Source: Pseudomonas koreensis
GTDB lineage: Bacteria; Pseudomonadota; Gammaproteobacteria; Pseudomonadales; Pseudomonadaceae
Reading direction: 5' to 3'
DNA length: 64,000 bases
NCBI RefSeq assembly: GCF_024169245.1
Contig: NZ_JALJWP010000001.1
Coordinates: 4,775,501-4,839,500 of the forward strand
The translations under genes were made by a program, and so were the position numbers. This document shows positions 1 through 11,451 of the stretch, piece by piece (positions within the stretch are counted from its first letter, which is position 1; each line of letters starts with the position of its first letter). A model generated the notes under the pieces. That model had not been told where the DNA came from and made no database searches. It saw only the letters and a program-made list of their open reading frames with translations.

Positions 1-261
1 TTTGCAATCAAACAGGTCAGCGGCCTGAAGTGTGTCCATCTGTCCAAGACAGAACGCCTGGAACTCGACTGTTTTATCGGCCATTACATCAAGACCCGAA
101 ACCTGCACAGCGTGCCCGACATCGAACGCACCCTGCGCAGCACCCTCGAGGGATATCCCGGCCATCCGCCGGTGATGGTCAATGAGCTCAATGCGTGGAT
201 CGATCGAACGTTGGGGTATCGGGCGACCTACCCGGACTTCACGCAGCTGGAAGACCTCTGA
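1..261 (+). CDS. hypothetical protein, C-terminal part (5' end outside window)
   Basis: An open frame enters from the left edge and ends at a TGA at 259-261, giving the last 86 residues of a protein. The visible part is mixed alpha/beta-like and polar, with no membrane segment and no motif I recognise; it ends in TQLEDL. A strong hairpin follows five bases after the stop, which supports this being a real gene end. Family and function cannot be assigned from this fragment. Confidence 0.7.
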   Translation, partial: FAIKQVSGLKCVHLSKTERLELDCFIGHYIKTRNLHSVPDIERTLRSTLEGYPGHPPVMVNELNAWIDRTLGYRATYPDFTQLEDL

Positions 262-265
262 AACG

Positions 266-295
266 CGAAGAGCCCCGCTGATGCGGGGCTCTTCG
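266..295. terminator. bidirectional rho-independent terminator
   Basis: A perfect 13-bp stem (CGAAGAGCCCCGC paired with GCGGGGCTCTTCG) closes a TGAT loop. It lies between the end of the partial left-edge gene and the end of the convergent small gene at 306-452. The downstream T-run is short on the plus strand (GTATGCGTTTTT); the symmetry suits termination from both sides. Confidence 0.75.
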
Positions 296-305
296 TATGC
301 GTTTT

Positions 306-452
306 TCAAGGCTTCAGAGGACGCTCCTGATCGCGCTCCGACAGCTCGCGACTGTCATCGTGCTTCCAGGTTTTCTCCTCCCTTCTCTTCTGTCGCTCGA
401 TCTCATCCTCTGTTGGCTCATCTTCATCGGGACGCGTTTGCTCGTTCGCCAT
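306..452 (-). CDS. small highly charged protein, 48 aa
   Basis: A 48-residue frame starts with ATG at 452 behind a good Shine-Dalgarno (GAGGTGAG, about 7 bases upstream). The product is almost entirely Glu, Asp, Arg, Lys and Gln (MANEQTRPDEDEPTEDEIER at the start), has one Trp, and has no hydrophobic stretch, so it should be soluble and probably disordered or a short helix. It converges on the left-edge gene across the terminator at 266-295. No function can be given. The RBS, the codon choice and the tidy placement against a terminator make it a likely real gene despite its size. Confidence 0.6.
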   Translation of the reverse strand: MANEQTRPDEDEPTEDEIERQKRREEKTWKHDDSRELSERDQERPLKP

Positions 453-582
453 GTGCATCTCACCTCAGAACAAGTTGATTATTGTCAAAGGGTAGAACAC
501 TTTTCCTCGGCCGAATTCACCAACGAAGTATGTGCCGCGCGGCGTACCATAGCGCCATCGACCCTTACGTCAGGAAGACGCC

Positions 583-969
583 ATGCTGTACCGAATCGCC
601 GCCGACGGGCTGGTGCTGTTTCACTTGTGTTTCATCCTGTTCGTGCTGTTCGGCGGGCTGCTGGTGCTGCGCTGGCCACGGCTGATGTGGCTGCACTTGC
701 CTGCTGCAGCCTGGGGCGTGGCGGTCGAGGTATTGCACCTGACCTGTCCGCTGACTTACTGGGAAAACCTGATGCGCCACGCGGCCGGGCAGACCGAATA
801 CGCCGGCGGCTTCATCGAGCACTACATCTGGCCGATCATCTATCCGGCAGGTCTGACCCCGCAGATTCAGCTGGCGCTCGGCAGCGTGGTACTGGCAATC
901 AACTTGATCGTATACACGCGAGTGCTGCGCTCGTGGAAACTGCGCCGTGCCCGGCGCATTCCGTTTTAG
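583..969 (+). CDS. DUF2784 domain-containing membrane protein
   Basis: A 128-residue integral membrane protein with about three to four hydrophobic segments (residues ~8-30, ~36-52, ~85-110). It carries the family's typical LTCPLTYWEN segment and an aromatic/His-rich HYIWPIIYP loop. DUF2784 proteins are small inner-membrane proteins of unknown role, and length here is usual for the family. An AGGAAG Shine-Dalgarno precedes the ATG. The stop codon overlaps by four bases with the stop of the convergent DUF3087 gene, so the two transcripts must run into each other. Confidence 0.85.
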   Translation: MLYRIAADGLVLFHLCFILFVLFGGLLVLRWPRLMWLHLPAAAWGVAVEVLHLTCPLTYWENLMRHAAGQTEYAGGFIEHYIWPIIYPAGLTPQIQLALGSVVLAINLIVYTRVLRSWKLRRARRIPF

Positions 970-1493
970 CGCGAGGCCGGTTTCAACGCCTCCAGCCACT
1001 GCGGATCGAAGCGTGGCTGGTCAGGGTCAAGGTCCAGCGCCTGCATCCGCGCCTTGTGCTGTTCGACCTCGTCACGCAATTGCCCGTGATCGCTGGAGTT
1101 GCCATCCAGCTCGTGCATCTGCAGCAATCCCAAGTGATAGAAACGCAACACCTTCATCGCCGTCGTATCGTTGTTTTGCACCGCCGCTGTGACCTGATGC
1201 ATCACATTGGTGATGCTCATCAGATTGCGCTTGAGGCGCCAGCCATACACCGCCGGGGCCATCCAGGTCTGATGCCAGAAGCGTCCGCGCAACAGCGCTG
1301 CTGTCAGCAGAAACGCCACGAACACGCCGCCAACATTGAAGCGCAGATTATCCCCGTCGGGCTCACCGAACACTGCCACCGCGACGGACGAAAACAGCAT
1401 CGCCAGCAGCAAAAACAGCACAGCGATAATGACTGTGCTGCGGCGGGTCTGCTGGCGAAAGGTAGCGGGGTCCATCGGCTGAATCTCGAACAT
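966..1493 (-). CDS. DUF3087 family membrane protein
   Basis: A protein of 175 residues starting MFEIQPMDPATFRQQTRRST. The ATG at 1493 is preferred because a GGGAAG ribosome site lies about nine bases upstream; an in-frame start at 1526 would add eleven residues without a better site. Two transmembrane helices (about residues 21-43 and 54-70) are followed by a soluble helical C-terminal half with HQVTAAVQNNDTTAMKVLRFYHLGL, as in DUF3087. Role unknown. It is convergent with, and overlaps the end of, the DUF2784 gene. Confidence 0.85.
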   Translation of the reverse strand: MFEIQPMDPATFRQQTRRSTVIIAVLFLLLAMLFSSVAVAVFGEPDGDNLRFNVGGVFVAFLLTAALLRGRFWHQTWMAPAVYGWRLKRNLMSITNVMHQVTAAVQNNDTTAMKVLRFYHLGLLQMHELDGNSSDHGQLRDEVEQHKARMQALDLDPDQPRFDPQWLEALKPASR

Positions 1494-1715
1494 CGAAATG
1501 ACTTCCCTGATTGACAAAAGGCGCAACGGAAAAAACTCGCCGGCGCATTATCGCATCGCATCGCGTTTTAGCTATGCTGGGGCTCCTTTTCATCTTTTCA
1601 GCGTCCAACGGGGACATGGCGGTACAGCGCAGATCGTGCCATCTTCATTCATGGATACACACTATTCGGATGCCATCCGCTGCGTTGTGGATGACATCGT
1701 TTTAAGGATCACTGC

Positions 1716-3089
1716 ATGACCCAACGACACGTAATCAATGCCTCGGTCAGCCCGAAAGGCAGTCTGGAAACCCTTTCTCAACGTGAAGTCCAGCAACTGA
1801 GCGAAGCCGGATCCGGCAGCACCTACACCCTCTTCCGCCAGTGCGCCCTGGCCATCCTCAACACTGGCGCGCATGTCGACAATGCCAAGACCATCCTCGA
1901 AGCCTACAAGGACTTCGAAATCCGCATTCACCAACAGGATCGCGGTGTGCGCCTGGAGCTGCTGAACGCTCCGGCCGACGCGTTCGTCGATGGCGAGATG
2001 ATCGCCAGCACCCGCGAAATGCTTTTCAGTGCCTTGCGCGACATCGTCTATACCGAAAACGAACTCGACAGCCAGCGCATCGACCTGAGCAACTCCCAGG
2101 GCATCAGTGACTACGTGTTCCACCTGCTGCGCAACGCGCGTACCCTGCGCCCAGGCGTCGAGCCGAAAATCGTGGTGTGCTGGGGCGGCCACTCGATCAA
2201 TACCGAAGAATACAAATACACCAAGAAAGTCGGCCACGAACTGGGCCTGCGCAGCCTCGACATCTGCACCGGTTGCGGCCCGGGCGTAATGAAAGGCCCG
2301 ATGAAGGGCGCGACTATCGCCCATGCCAAACAGCGCATTCATGGCGGTCGCTACCTCGGTTTGACCGAGCCGGGCATCATCGCTGCCGAAGCACCGAACC
2401 CGATCGTCAATGAGCTGGTGATCCTGCCGGACATCGAAAAGCGTCTGGAAGCCTTCGTCCGTGTGGGCCACGGCATCATTATTTTCCCGGGCGGCGCCGG
2501 TACTGCTGAAGAGTTCCTCTACCTGCTCGGCATCCTGATGCACCCAGGCAACGAAGGTCTGCCATTCCCGGTGATCCTCACCGGGCCGAAGAACGCTGCA
2601 CCGTATCTGGAACAGCTGGATGCCTTCGTCATCGCGACCCTGGGCGAAGCGGCGAAGCAGCATTACGAGATCATCATCGATGACCCGGCCGAAGTGGCGC
2701 GGCAGATGACTCAAGGCCTGAAAGCGGTGAAGCAGTTCCGCCGCGAGCGGAACGATGCGTTTCATTTCAACTGGCTGTTGAAGATCGACGAGGGTTTCCA
2801 GCGTCCGTTCGATCCGACCCACGAAAACATGGCCAACCTGAAACTGCACCGCGACCAGCCACCCCACGAACTGGCGGCAAACCTGCGCCGGGCGTTCTCT
2901 GGCATCGTCGCTGGCAACGTCAAGGACAAGGGCATTCGTCTGATCGAGGAGCACGGCCCGTATCAGATCCGTGGTGACGCGGCGATCATGCAGCCGCTCG
3001 ATGCACTATTGAAAGCCTTCGTCGCCCAGCACCGGATGAAGTTGCCGGGTGGCGCGGCGTATGTGCCTTGTTATCGCGTGGTTGCATAA
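1716..3089 (+). CDS. ppnN: nucleotide 5'-monophosphate nucleosidase PpnN (YgdH/LOG family)
   Basis: 457 residues, the full length of the PpnN family. PpnN cleaves purine and pyrimidine nucleoside monophosphates to base and ribose 5-phosphate; in E. coli it is stimulated by (p)ppGpp and helps balance nucleotide pools on regrowth. The central LOG (lysine decarboxylase-like Rossmann) domain is recognised by GGHSINTEEY, the CTGCGPGVMKGPMKGA nucleotide-binding loop (about residues 187-202) and the signature PGGAGTAEE (about residues 257-265). Flanking N- and C-terminal domains distinguish PpnN from short LOG proteins. An AAGGATC ribosome site lies seven bases before the ATG. It is monocistronic: REP elements follow the stop. 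Confidence 0.95.
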   Translation: MTQRHVINASVSPKGSLETLSQREVQQLSEAGSGSTYTLFRQCALAILNTGAHVDNAKTILEAYKDFEIRIHQQDRGVRLELLNAPADAFVDGEMIASTREMLFSALRDIVYTENELDSQRIDLSNSQGISDYVFHLLRNARTLRPGVEPKIVVCWGGHSINTEEYKYTKKVGHELGLRSLDICTGCGPGVMKGPMKGATIAHAKQRIHGGRYLGLTEPGIIAAEAPNPIVNELVILPDIEKRLEAFVRVGHGIIIFPGGAGTAEEFLYLLGILMHPGNEGLPFPVILTGPKNAAPYLEQLDAFVIATLGEAAKQHYEIIIDDPAEVARQMTQGLKAVKQFRRERNDAFHFNWLLKIDEGFQRPFDPTHENMANLKLHRDQPPHELAANLRRAFSGIVAGNVKDKGIRLIEEHGPYQIRGDAAIMQPLDALLKAFVAQHRMKLPGGAAYVPCYRVVA

Positions 3090-3113
3090 CTCTTCCGACC
3101 ACCACATAACGAA

Positions 3114-3269
3114 TGTAGGAGTGAGCCTGCTCGCGATAGCGGTGGTTCAGTCAATAAAAGCTGACTGATAGACCGCGATCGCGAGCAGGCTCACTCCTAC
3201 AGGGGCTGCGGTGTGGCGCAAATTGTTTTCACAACCTCAGTACCCTGTGGGAGCGAGCCTGCTCGCGAA
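3114..3269. repeat. REP pair (3114-3201) plus a single REP (3246-3269)
   Basis: TGTAGGAGTGAGCCTGCTCG at 3114 is followed by its inverted copy ending at 3201, a head-to-head REP doublet that can fold into one long hairpin. A further single copy of the other variant (TGTGGGAGCGAGCCTGCTCG) starts at 3246. The cluster fills the space between convergent ppnN and the FAD protein gene and probably helps end both transcripts. Confidence 0.9.
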
Positions 3270-3287
3270 GAGGCCCCGGAGAACACA

Positions 3288-4691
3288 TCAATCTCTCAGG
3301 CTATTCACCAACCGCCCTGCCAACGCTTTAGCCTGCGCTGCCACATCCGTCACCGCCGTACTCTCCCACCACATCCCGCGCAACGGCGGGCCCATGGCAA
3401 ACAGCTGAGCACTCACGCGCCCTTCGGCATCGACCACAGCGCCGTCCACTGCTGCGATGCCCAACGCCAACGGCCCCGGCTGCACCAGTCCCCGCGCCAG
3501 CAATTGCTGTGGCAACGGCCGGGCGACCCGCCGCCAGTCGTATTCGATGCCGCTTGAGTTGATCAGCGCCGCACCGCTCACGACGCGTGTTTCAGTCTCA
3601 CCGCGCAGACGAATGCGAATGCTCACAGCCTCGCCCGTGCCGGGTTCGAGCCCGTTGAACGACGCGGCATGAATGCGCAACCGCCCTTCGTCATGCAGTC
3701 GCTCGATCAACTCGGCGCTCAGCGGTGGCGAGCGATGGTGATGACTCTCCCACCACGGCCGCACATGGCGTACGAATTGTCGACGCTGCACGTCAGTCGC
3801 CTGACTCCACAACCGAGCGATATGCGCGCGAACGGTATCGAGTGGCGCCTGCCAATCAACGCCTTGAGCTACGGCGTCGCGACAGTGTCGACGCAATTCG
3901 TGCAATAACTGGCGGGGCGTGCGGATGCTGTGATCTGCTGCCAGAAAATCCACCCAGGCTGGCGGTTGCCGACGAACATGGGGCAGCAAACCATGCCGTG
4001 AAAACACCTCGATCGGCCCGCGATGCCCGGCCTGTTCCAGCGACACCACGGCATCGACCATGGTCAGGCCGGAGCCGATGATCAGCACGGAGGATTGCGG
4101 GTCGAGTTCGCGCATGGCCGCCACATCCCAGGGATCGAGCGCGGCGGCGTTGAGGCCACTGGATTGCGTCTGCGGCGTGCGCGCGGCGGGAAACATGCCG
4201 GTGGCCAGAACTGCGCGGGAACCCCACAAATACTGGCCATCGCTTAAGGTGAGTTGCACTGAACCGGACTCGATCTGCAGGTCGACGACCTCAGCACAGA
4301 TATGTTCAACCGTCGAACCTTGCCGCGCACCCACCGCCTTGGCCTCGGCAAGACGCTGTTGCACATAGACGCCGAACAAGCCGCGAGGCGGGAACAGCTC
4401 GCTAATTGGCACATCCTGCTCAGCGGACTCCGGCCAGCCGCCGTCAGCAATGTGCTCGGTCAGCCATTGCGTCAAATCATCAGGATTATCTGGATCAACA
4501 CTCATTCGCGCCGCGTTGCCGTTCAGCGTATGGCCCAACTCGACCGCACTGTAAGCCTCACCCCGTCCCAGTTCCGCACGCGGCTCGATGATCAGAATCC
4601 TTCGTTGCCCAGGCAGGCGTAACAACTGCACCGCCAGCATGGTGCCGCTCAGGCCGCCGCCGATGATCAGGATGTCCGCAGGCTGCTCCAT
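3288..4691 (-). CDS. FAD/NAD(P)-binding protein (pfam13454-type oxidoreductase)
   Basis: 467 residues. It opens with a dinucleotide-binding fold (DILIIGGGLSGTMLAVQLL, residues ~6-24) followed by an acidic end-of-beta2 segment (IIEPRAELGRGEAY), and has a second GxGxxxV nucleotide motif (VLIIGSGLTMVDAVVSL, about residues 200-216). The GEAYS and HTLNGNAARM segments are typical of the FAD-NAD(P)-binding family that includes YdhS. Substrate unknown. The ATG directly abuts the stop of the upstream XRE-cupin regulator with no gap, so the two are almost certainly co-transcribed and the regulator may control this enzyme. Confidence 0.88.
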   Translation of the reverse strand: MEQPADILIIGGGLSGTMLAVQLLRLPGQRRILIIEPRAELGRGEAYSAVELGHTLNGNAARMSVDPDNPDDLTQWLTEHIADGGWPESAEQDVPISELFPPRGLFGVYVQQRLAEAKAVGARQGSTVEHICAEVVDLQIESGSVQLTLSDGQYLWGSRAVLATGMFPAARTPQTQSSGLNAAALDPWDVAAMRELDPQSSVLIIGSGLTMVDAVVSLEQAGHRGPIEVFSRHGLLPHVRRQPPAWVDFLAADHSIRTPRQLLHELRRHCRDAVAQGVDWQAPLDTVRAHIARLWSQATDVQRRQFVRHVRPWWESHHHRSPPLSAELIERLHDEGRLRIHAASFNGLEPGTGEAVSIRIRLRGETETRVVSGAALINSSGIEYDWRRVARPLPQQLLARGLVQPGPLALGIAAVDGAVVDAEGRVSAQLFAMGPPLRGMWWESTAVTDVAAQAKALAGRLVNSLRD

Positions 4692-5267
4692 TCAGATCAC
4701 CACATTACGCACGAACCACGCTGCGACTTCACCATCGTTGCGATAGGAATGCGGCTGATTGCTGGCGAACATGAAAAACTCTCCTTTATTGATGTGCTGC
4801 GGCTGATCGCCGAGCATCAGCGTCAAACAGCCTTCGAATACGTAGATCTGCTCGCTCCAGCCATCGGCGTCCGGTTGCGACGGGTAGACTTCGCCCGGTT
4901 GCAGACACCACTCCCATTGCTCGACTTCACGGGTCGCGATGGCCTTGGACAGTAGCACCGCCCTGCTGCCTGGAATCGTGCCCGCCCAGGCAACCTCGTT
5001 GATCCGGCTCGGGTCGCGCGCATCGGGCGCTTGAATCAGATCGCTGAAGGCCACGTCGAGGGCTTCGGCGACGCGATCAAGCGTGGTCAGGCTGACATTC
5101 TTCTCGCCGGCCTCGATCGCCACCAGCATGCGTCGGCTGACCCCGGATTTTTCCGCCAGCGCGGCCTGGCTCATGTCCGCAGCATGGCGTAGACGTCGGA
5201 CATTCTGGCTGACGTGTTGCAGGACGGAGGCTCGCTGAGTCGAATCTTTGTGCACTATATTGCTCAC
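4692..5267 (-). CDS. XRE-family transcriptional regulator with C-terminal cupin sensor domain
   Basis: About 190 residues: an N-terminal helix-turn-helix (NVRRLRHAADMSQAALAEKS, then GVSRRMLVAIEAGEKNVSL) and a C-terminal cupin barrel (GWSEQIYVFEGCLTLMLGDQ). Such proteins bind DNA as dimers and sense a small ligand in the cupin. No ATG lies at the proper start: the frame has GTG at 5267 and another at 5255 as the best candidates, giving normal family lengths of 191 or 187; an upstream ATG would add a 60-residue tail that overlaps the divergent transporter gene, so it is rejected. It heads an operon with the FAD protein and is divergent from the EamA transporter. Confidence 0.85.
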   Translation of the reverse strand: MSNIVHKDSTQRASVLQHVSQNVRRLRHAADMSQAALAEKSGVSRRMLVAIEAGEKNVSLTTLDRVAEALDVAFSDLIQAPDARDPSRINEVAWAGTIPGSRAVLLSKAIATREVEQWEWCLQPGEVYPSQPDADGWSEQIYVFEGCLTLMLGDQPQHINKGEFFMFASNQPHSYRNDGEVAAWFVRNVVI

Positions 5268-5343
5268 TCGGTGGGGTTGGGCAGTATACTGCGCAACGTT
5301 GGCGGCATTGTGCGGCCTCCCTTTTACAGTGCGCAAGGTCATG

Positions 5344-6276
5344 ATGTCGCCGAACAATTCTTCTACCCGAATCCGCTTCTCCCGATTCAGCAAAGCCGAG
5401 TGCGTGCTGGTGCTGATCACCATGATCTGGGGCGGCACGTTCCTGCTGGTGCAGCATGCCATGACAGTCAGTGGGCCGATGTTTTTCGTCGGCCTGCGCT
5501 TTGCCGCAGCGGCAGCGATCGTCGCAATGTTTTCCTGGCGTCACCTGCGTGAATTGACCTTGTTCGAAGTGAAGGCAGGATCGTTCATCGGCGTGGCGAT
5601 CATGCTCGGTTACGGCTTGCAGACGGTCGGACTGCAAAGTATTCCGAGCAGCCAGTCGGCGTTCATTACCGCGCTGTATGTGCCGTTTGTGCCGCTGCTG
5701 CAATGGCTGGTACTTGGCCGTCGCCCAGGATTGATGCCGAGCATCGGGATCATGCTGGCGTTCACCGGATTGATGCTGTTGTCGGGTCCCTCGGGGGCGG
5801 CGTTGAATTTCAGTCCCGGTGAGATTGTCACGCTGATCAGCGCAGTTGCAATCGCGGCCGAGATTATCCTGATCAGCACGTTCGCCGGGCAGGTCGATGT
5901 GCGGCGAGTGACGGTGGTGCAATTGGCGGTCACGGCGATGTTGTCGTTCTTGCTGGTGGTACCCACCGGTGAAGCGATACCGGATTTTTCCTGGTTGTTG
6001 CTGGCCACGGCTTTGGGCCTGGGCGCGGCGAGTGCGGCGATTCAAGTGGCGATGAACTGGGCGCAGAAGAGCGTTTCGCCGACTCGGGCGACGTTGATCT
6101 ATGCCGGTGAACCGGTGTGGGCCGGGATTGTCGGACGGATTGCCGGGGAGCGCTTGCCAGCAATTGCGCTGGTGGGCGCGGGGTTGATCGTTGCGGCGGT
6201 GATTGTCAGTGAGTTGAAGACCAAGGGAAAGAGTGATCAACCGCAAGATGAACTGGAGCGGGAGCTCCTTGGCTAG
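5344..6276 (+). CDS. DMT superfamily transporter (EamA domains)
   Basis: About 310 residues with ten predicted membrane helices arranged as two EamA repeats, the layout of drug/metabolite exporters of the inner membrane. Substrate unknown. The start is either ATG at 5341 or the next at 5344; the AAGG ribosome site gives better spacing for 5344. Longer in-frame starts (5248) would run through the promoter region shared with the divergent XRE-cupin regulator. That shared 70-base interval makes the transporter a probable target of that regulator. Confidence 0.88.
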   Translation: MSPNNSSTRIRFSRFSKAECVLVLITMIWGGTFLLVQHAMTVSGPMFFVGLRFAAAAAIVAMFSWRHLRELTLFEVKAGSFIGVAIMLGYGLQTVGLQSIPSSQSAFITALYVPFVPLLQWLVLGRRPGLMPSIGIMLAFTGLMLLSGPSGAALNFSPGEIVTLISAVAIAAEIILISTFAGQVDVRRVTVVQLAVTAMLSFLLVVPTGEAIPDFSWLLLATALGLGAASAAIQVAMNWAQKSVSPTRATLIYAGEPVWAGIVGRIAGERLPAIALVGAGLIVAAVIVSELKTKGKSDQPQDELERELLG

Positions 6277-6290
6277 GCTGCGTCTGCCCT

Positions 6291-6370
6291 AGGGCTATCG
6301 CGAGCAGGCTCACTCCTTACAGGGTGGATGCGTTTCAAATTGTAGGAGTGAGCCTGCTCGCGATGAGGCC
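6291..6370. repeat. two REP copies, tail-to-tail
   Basis: An inverted copy (CGCGAGCAGGCTCACTCC, with one extra T before TACAG) at about 6297-6322 is followed by a direct copy (TGTAGGAGTGAGCCTGCTCG) at 6341-6370. The order is the reverse of the usual head-to-head doublet. It lies between the EamA gene and the sha operon promoter. Confidence 0.85.
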
Positions 6371-6469
6371 ATCTGCAGCAACCTGCTCTCGTAGAAACAA
6401 CGCCAAACACAAAATTCCAGACTACTTTGTAGGATTCTGCGACATCCTCGCGTTTGGTGATCGGGGAGC

Positions 6470-6485
6470 TGGCACGTATGATGCT
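6470..6485 (+). promoter_or_regulatory. promoter candidate for the sha/pha operon (sigma54-like, overlapping sigma70 -10)
   Basis: TGGCACGTATGATGCT has the GG-N10-GC spacing of a sigma54 promoter (GG at 6471-6472, GC at 6483-6484) and matches the consensus except for one base of the -12 element. The same bases contain TATGAT, a good sigma70 -10. Either would start transcription 15-25 bases before the ATG at 6513. Sequence alone cannot separate the two. Confidence 0.35.
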
Positions 6486-6512
6486 TTACAAACTTCCGCA
6501 GATTAGAAGCCT

Positions 6513-9430
<2,918 letters not shown>

Positions 9431-9431
<1 letters not shown>

Positions 9432-9775
9432 TGGAAGAAGTCATCGCAATCGCCATCGGCATTCTCGCCGCGTCCGGAGTCTGGCTGATCCTGCGGCCGC
9501 GAACCTTTCAGGTGGTCATGGGCCTGTGCCTGCTGTCGTACGCAGTCAACCTGTTCATTTTCAGCATGGGCAGTCTGTTCATCGGCAAGGAGCCGGTAAT
9601 CAAGGACGGCGTGACCCAGGATCTGCTGCACTACACCGATCCGCTGCCCCAGGCGCTGGTACTGACGGCAATCGTCATCAGCTTCGCCATGACCGCACTG
9701 TTTCTCGTCGTATTGCTCGCATCGCGCGGCTTGACCGGCACCGACCACGTCGACGGCCGGGAGCCCAAAGAATGA
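9431..9775 (+). CDS. shaC: Na+(K+)/H+ antiporter subunit C (MnhC/NuoK-like)
   Basis: 114 residues, three membrane helices, homologous to NuoK: short, with LRPRTFQVVMGLCLLSYAVN in helix 1-2 and the TDPLPQALVLTAIVISFAMTA segment of helix 3 that is conserved in MrpC. The ATG overlaps the stop of subunit A by one base (TGATG), and its own stop overlaps the start of subunit D. Part of the hetero-oligomeric Mrp complex in the inner membrane. Confidence 0.95.
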
Positions 9776-11451
9776 TGGCAATGACTCACCTGATCGCCGC
9801 ACCGATCCTGCTGCCGCTGCTGACCGCCGCGATCATGCTGCTGCTGGGAGAAAAGCACCGGCCACTGAAGGCAAAAATCAATCTGTTCTCCAGCCTCGTC
9901 GGCCTGTTCATTTCGGTGATGCTGCTGCAATGGACACAGACCACCGGCGTTCCCGGCTCTATCGGCGTGTACTTGCCTGGGAACTGGCAGGCACCCTTCG
10001 GGATCGTCCTGGTAGTCGATCGCCTGTCGGCACTGATGCTGGTGCTGACCGGCATCATTGGCGTCAGCGCTTTGCTGTTCGCAATGGCCCGCTGGGATGG
10101 CGCCGGGTCGAGTTTCCACGCACTGTTCCAGATTCAGTTGATGGGCCTGTATGGCGCCTTCCTGACGGCGGATCTGTTCAACCTGTTCGTGTTCTTCGAA
10201 GTGTTGCTCGCCGCCTCCTACGGCTTGTTGCTGCACGGCTCGGGCCGAGCGCGGGTGTCGTCGGGATTGCATTACATCTCGATCAACCTGCTGGCCTCGT
10301 CGCTTTTTCTCATCGGCGCGGCGTTGATCTATGGGGTGACCGGCACGCTGAACATGGCCGATCTGGCGATGAAGATCCCGCTGGTGCCGGAAGCCGATCG
10401 TGGTTTGCTGCACGCCGGTGCCGGCATTCTCGCCGTAGCGTTTCTGGCCAAGGCCGGTATGTGGCCGCTGAACTTCTGGCTCGTGCCGGCCTACTCCTCG
10501 GCCAGCGCGCCAGTGGCAGCGATGTTCGCGATCATGACCAAAGTGGGCGTCTACACGCTGCTGCGCCTGTGGACGCTGCTGTTTTCCGGTCAGGCCGGCG
10601 CCTCGGCGTTCTTCGGCGGCGACTGGCTGATCTACGGCGGCATGGCGACCATGGCTTGCGCAGGGCTGGCGATCCTCGCCGCACAGCGTCTGGAGCGCAT
10701 GGCCAGCCTGAGCATTCTGGTGTCGGCCGGCATCCTGCTCTCGGCAATCGGTTTCGCCCAACCGAACCTGATCGGCGCCGCGCTGTTCTATCTGGTCAGC
10801 TCGACCCTGGCGCTGAGCGCACTGTTCCTGCTGGCCGAACTGATCGAGCGCTCGCGCTCGGCCAACGAAATCCCGCTGGAAGACGAAAGCGAACTGCTGC
10901 CGCGTCCGCAGGAATCGCTGCAACCGCCCAAGGGCATCAACCTCGACGACGAGCAGAAAGCTGTGGTCGGCCAAGTCATCCCGTGGACCATGGCGTTTCT
11001 CGGTTTGAGCTTCATTGCCTGCGCACTGTTGATCATCGGCATGCCACCGTTGTCCGGATTCATCGGCAAGCTCAGCCTGATCGGCGCATTGCTCAACCCG
11101 GTGGGGCTTGGCACCGAGGCGCCGTTGTCTCCTGGCGCGTGGGGACTGTTGGCGCTGTTGATCCTGACCGGCCTGGCCTCGCTTATGGCCTTCTCGCGCT
11201 TGGGCATTCAGCGGTTCTGGACGCCGGAAGAGCGTCCTTCGCCATTGCTGCGCAAACTCGAATGTGCGCCGATTTTCCTGCTGCTCGGGTTGAGCATCGC
11301 CCTGACTTTCAAGGCTGAACCGCTGCTGCGCTACACCCAGGCCACGGCCGATGCGCTGAACAATCCGCAGCAATACGTGCTGGCCGTCCTTGGCACCCGT
11401 GCCGTGCCGAGCCCGCAAGCCAGAGCCGACATGCTGGAGGTGCAGCCATGA
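9772..11451 (+). CDS. shaD: Na+(K+)/H+ antiporter subunit D (MnhD/NuoN-like)
   Basis: About 559 residues, roughly fourteen membrane helices, the second proton-translocating antiporter subunit. Signatures include FLAKAGMWPLNFWLVPAYSS (about residues 220-245) with the conserved Lys, and a conserved Glu in the FFEVLLAASYGLLLHG helix. Three closely spaced in-frame ATGs (9772, 9775, 9781) could start it; all overlap or abut the end of subunit C. A polar insertion rich in Glu (about residues 365-400) lies between late helices. Confidence 0.95.
   Translation: MMAMTHLIAAPILLPLLTAAIMLLLGEKHRPLKAKINLFSSLVGLFISVMLLQWTQTTGVPGSIGVYLPGNWQAPFGIVLVVDRLSALMLVLTGIIGVSALLFAMARWDGAGSSFHALFQIQLMGLYGAFLTADLFNLFVFFEVLLAASYGLLLHGSGRARVSSGLHYISINLLASSLFLIGAALIYGVTGTLNMADLAMKIPLVPEADRGLLHAGAGILAVAFLAKAGMWPLNFWLVPAYSSASAPVAAMFAIMTKVGVYTLLRLWTLLFSGQAGASAFFGGDWLIYGGMATMACAGLAILAAQRLERMASLSILVSAGILLSAIGFAQPNLIGAALFYLVSSTLALSALFLLAELIERSRSANEIPLEDESELLPRPQESLQPPKGINLDDEQKAVVGQVIPWTMAFLGLSFIACALLIIGMPPLSGFIGKLSLIGALLNPVGLGTEAPLSPGAWGLLALLILTGLASLMAFSRLGIQRFWTPEERPSPLLRKLECAPIFLLLGLSIALTFKAEPLLRYTQATADALNNPQQYVLAVLGTRAVPSPQARADMLEVQP

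Noticed and set aside
1662..2954. 430-codon open frame antisense to ppnN
   Set aside because: Composition and lack of start signals mark it as a shadow of ppnN.
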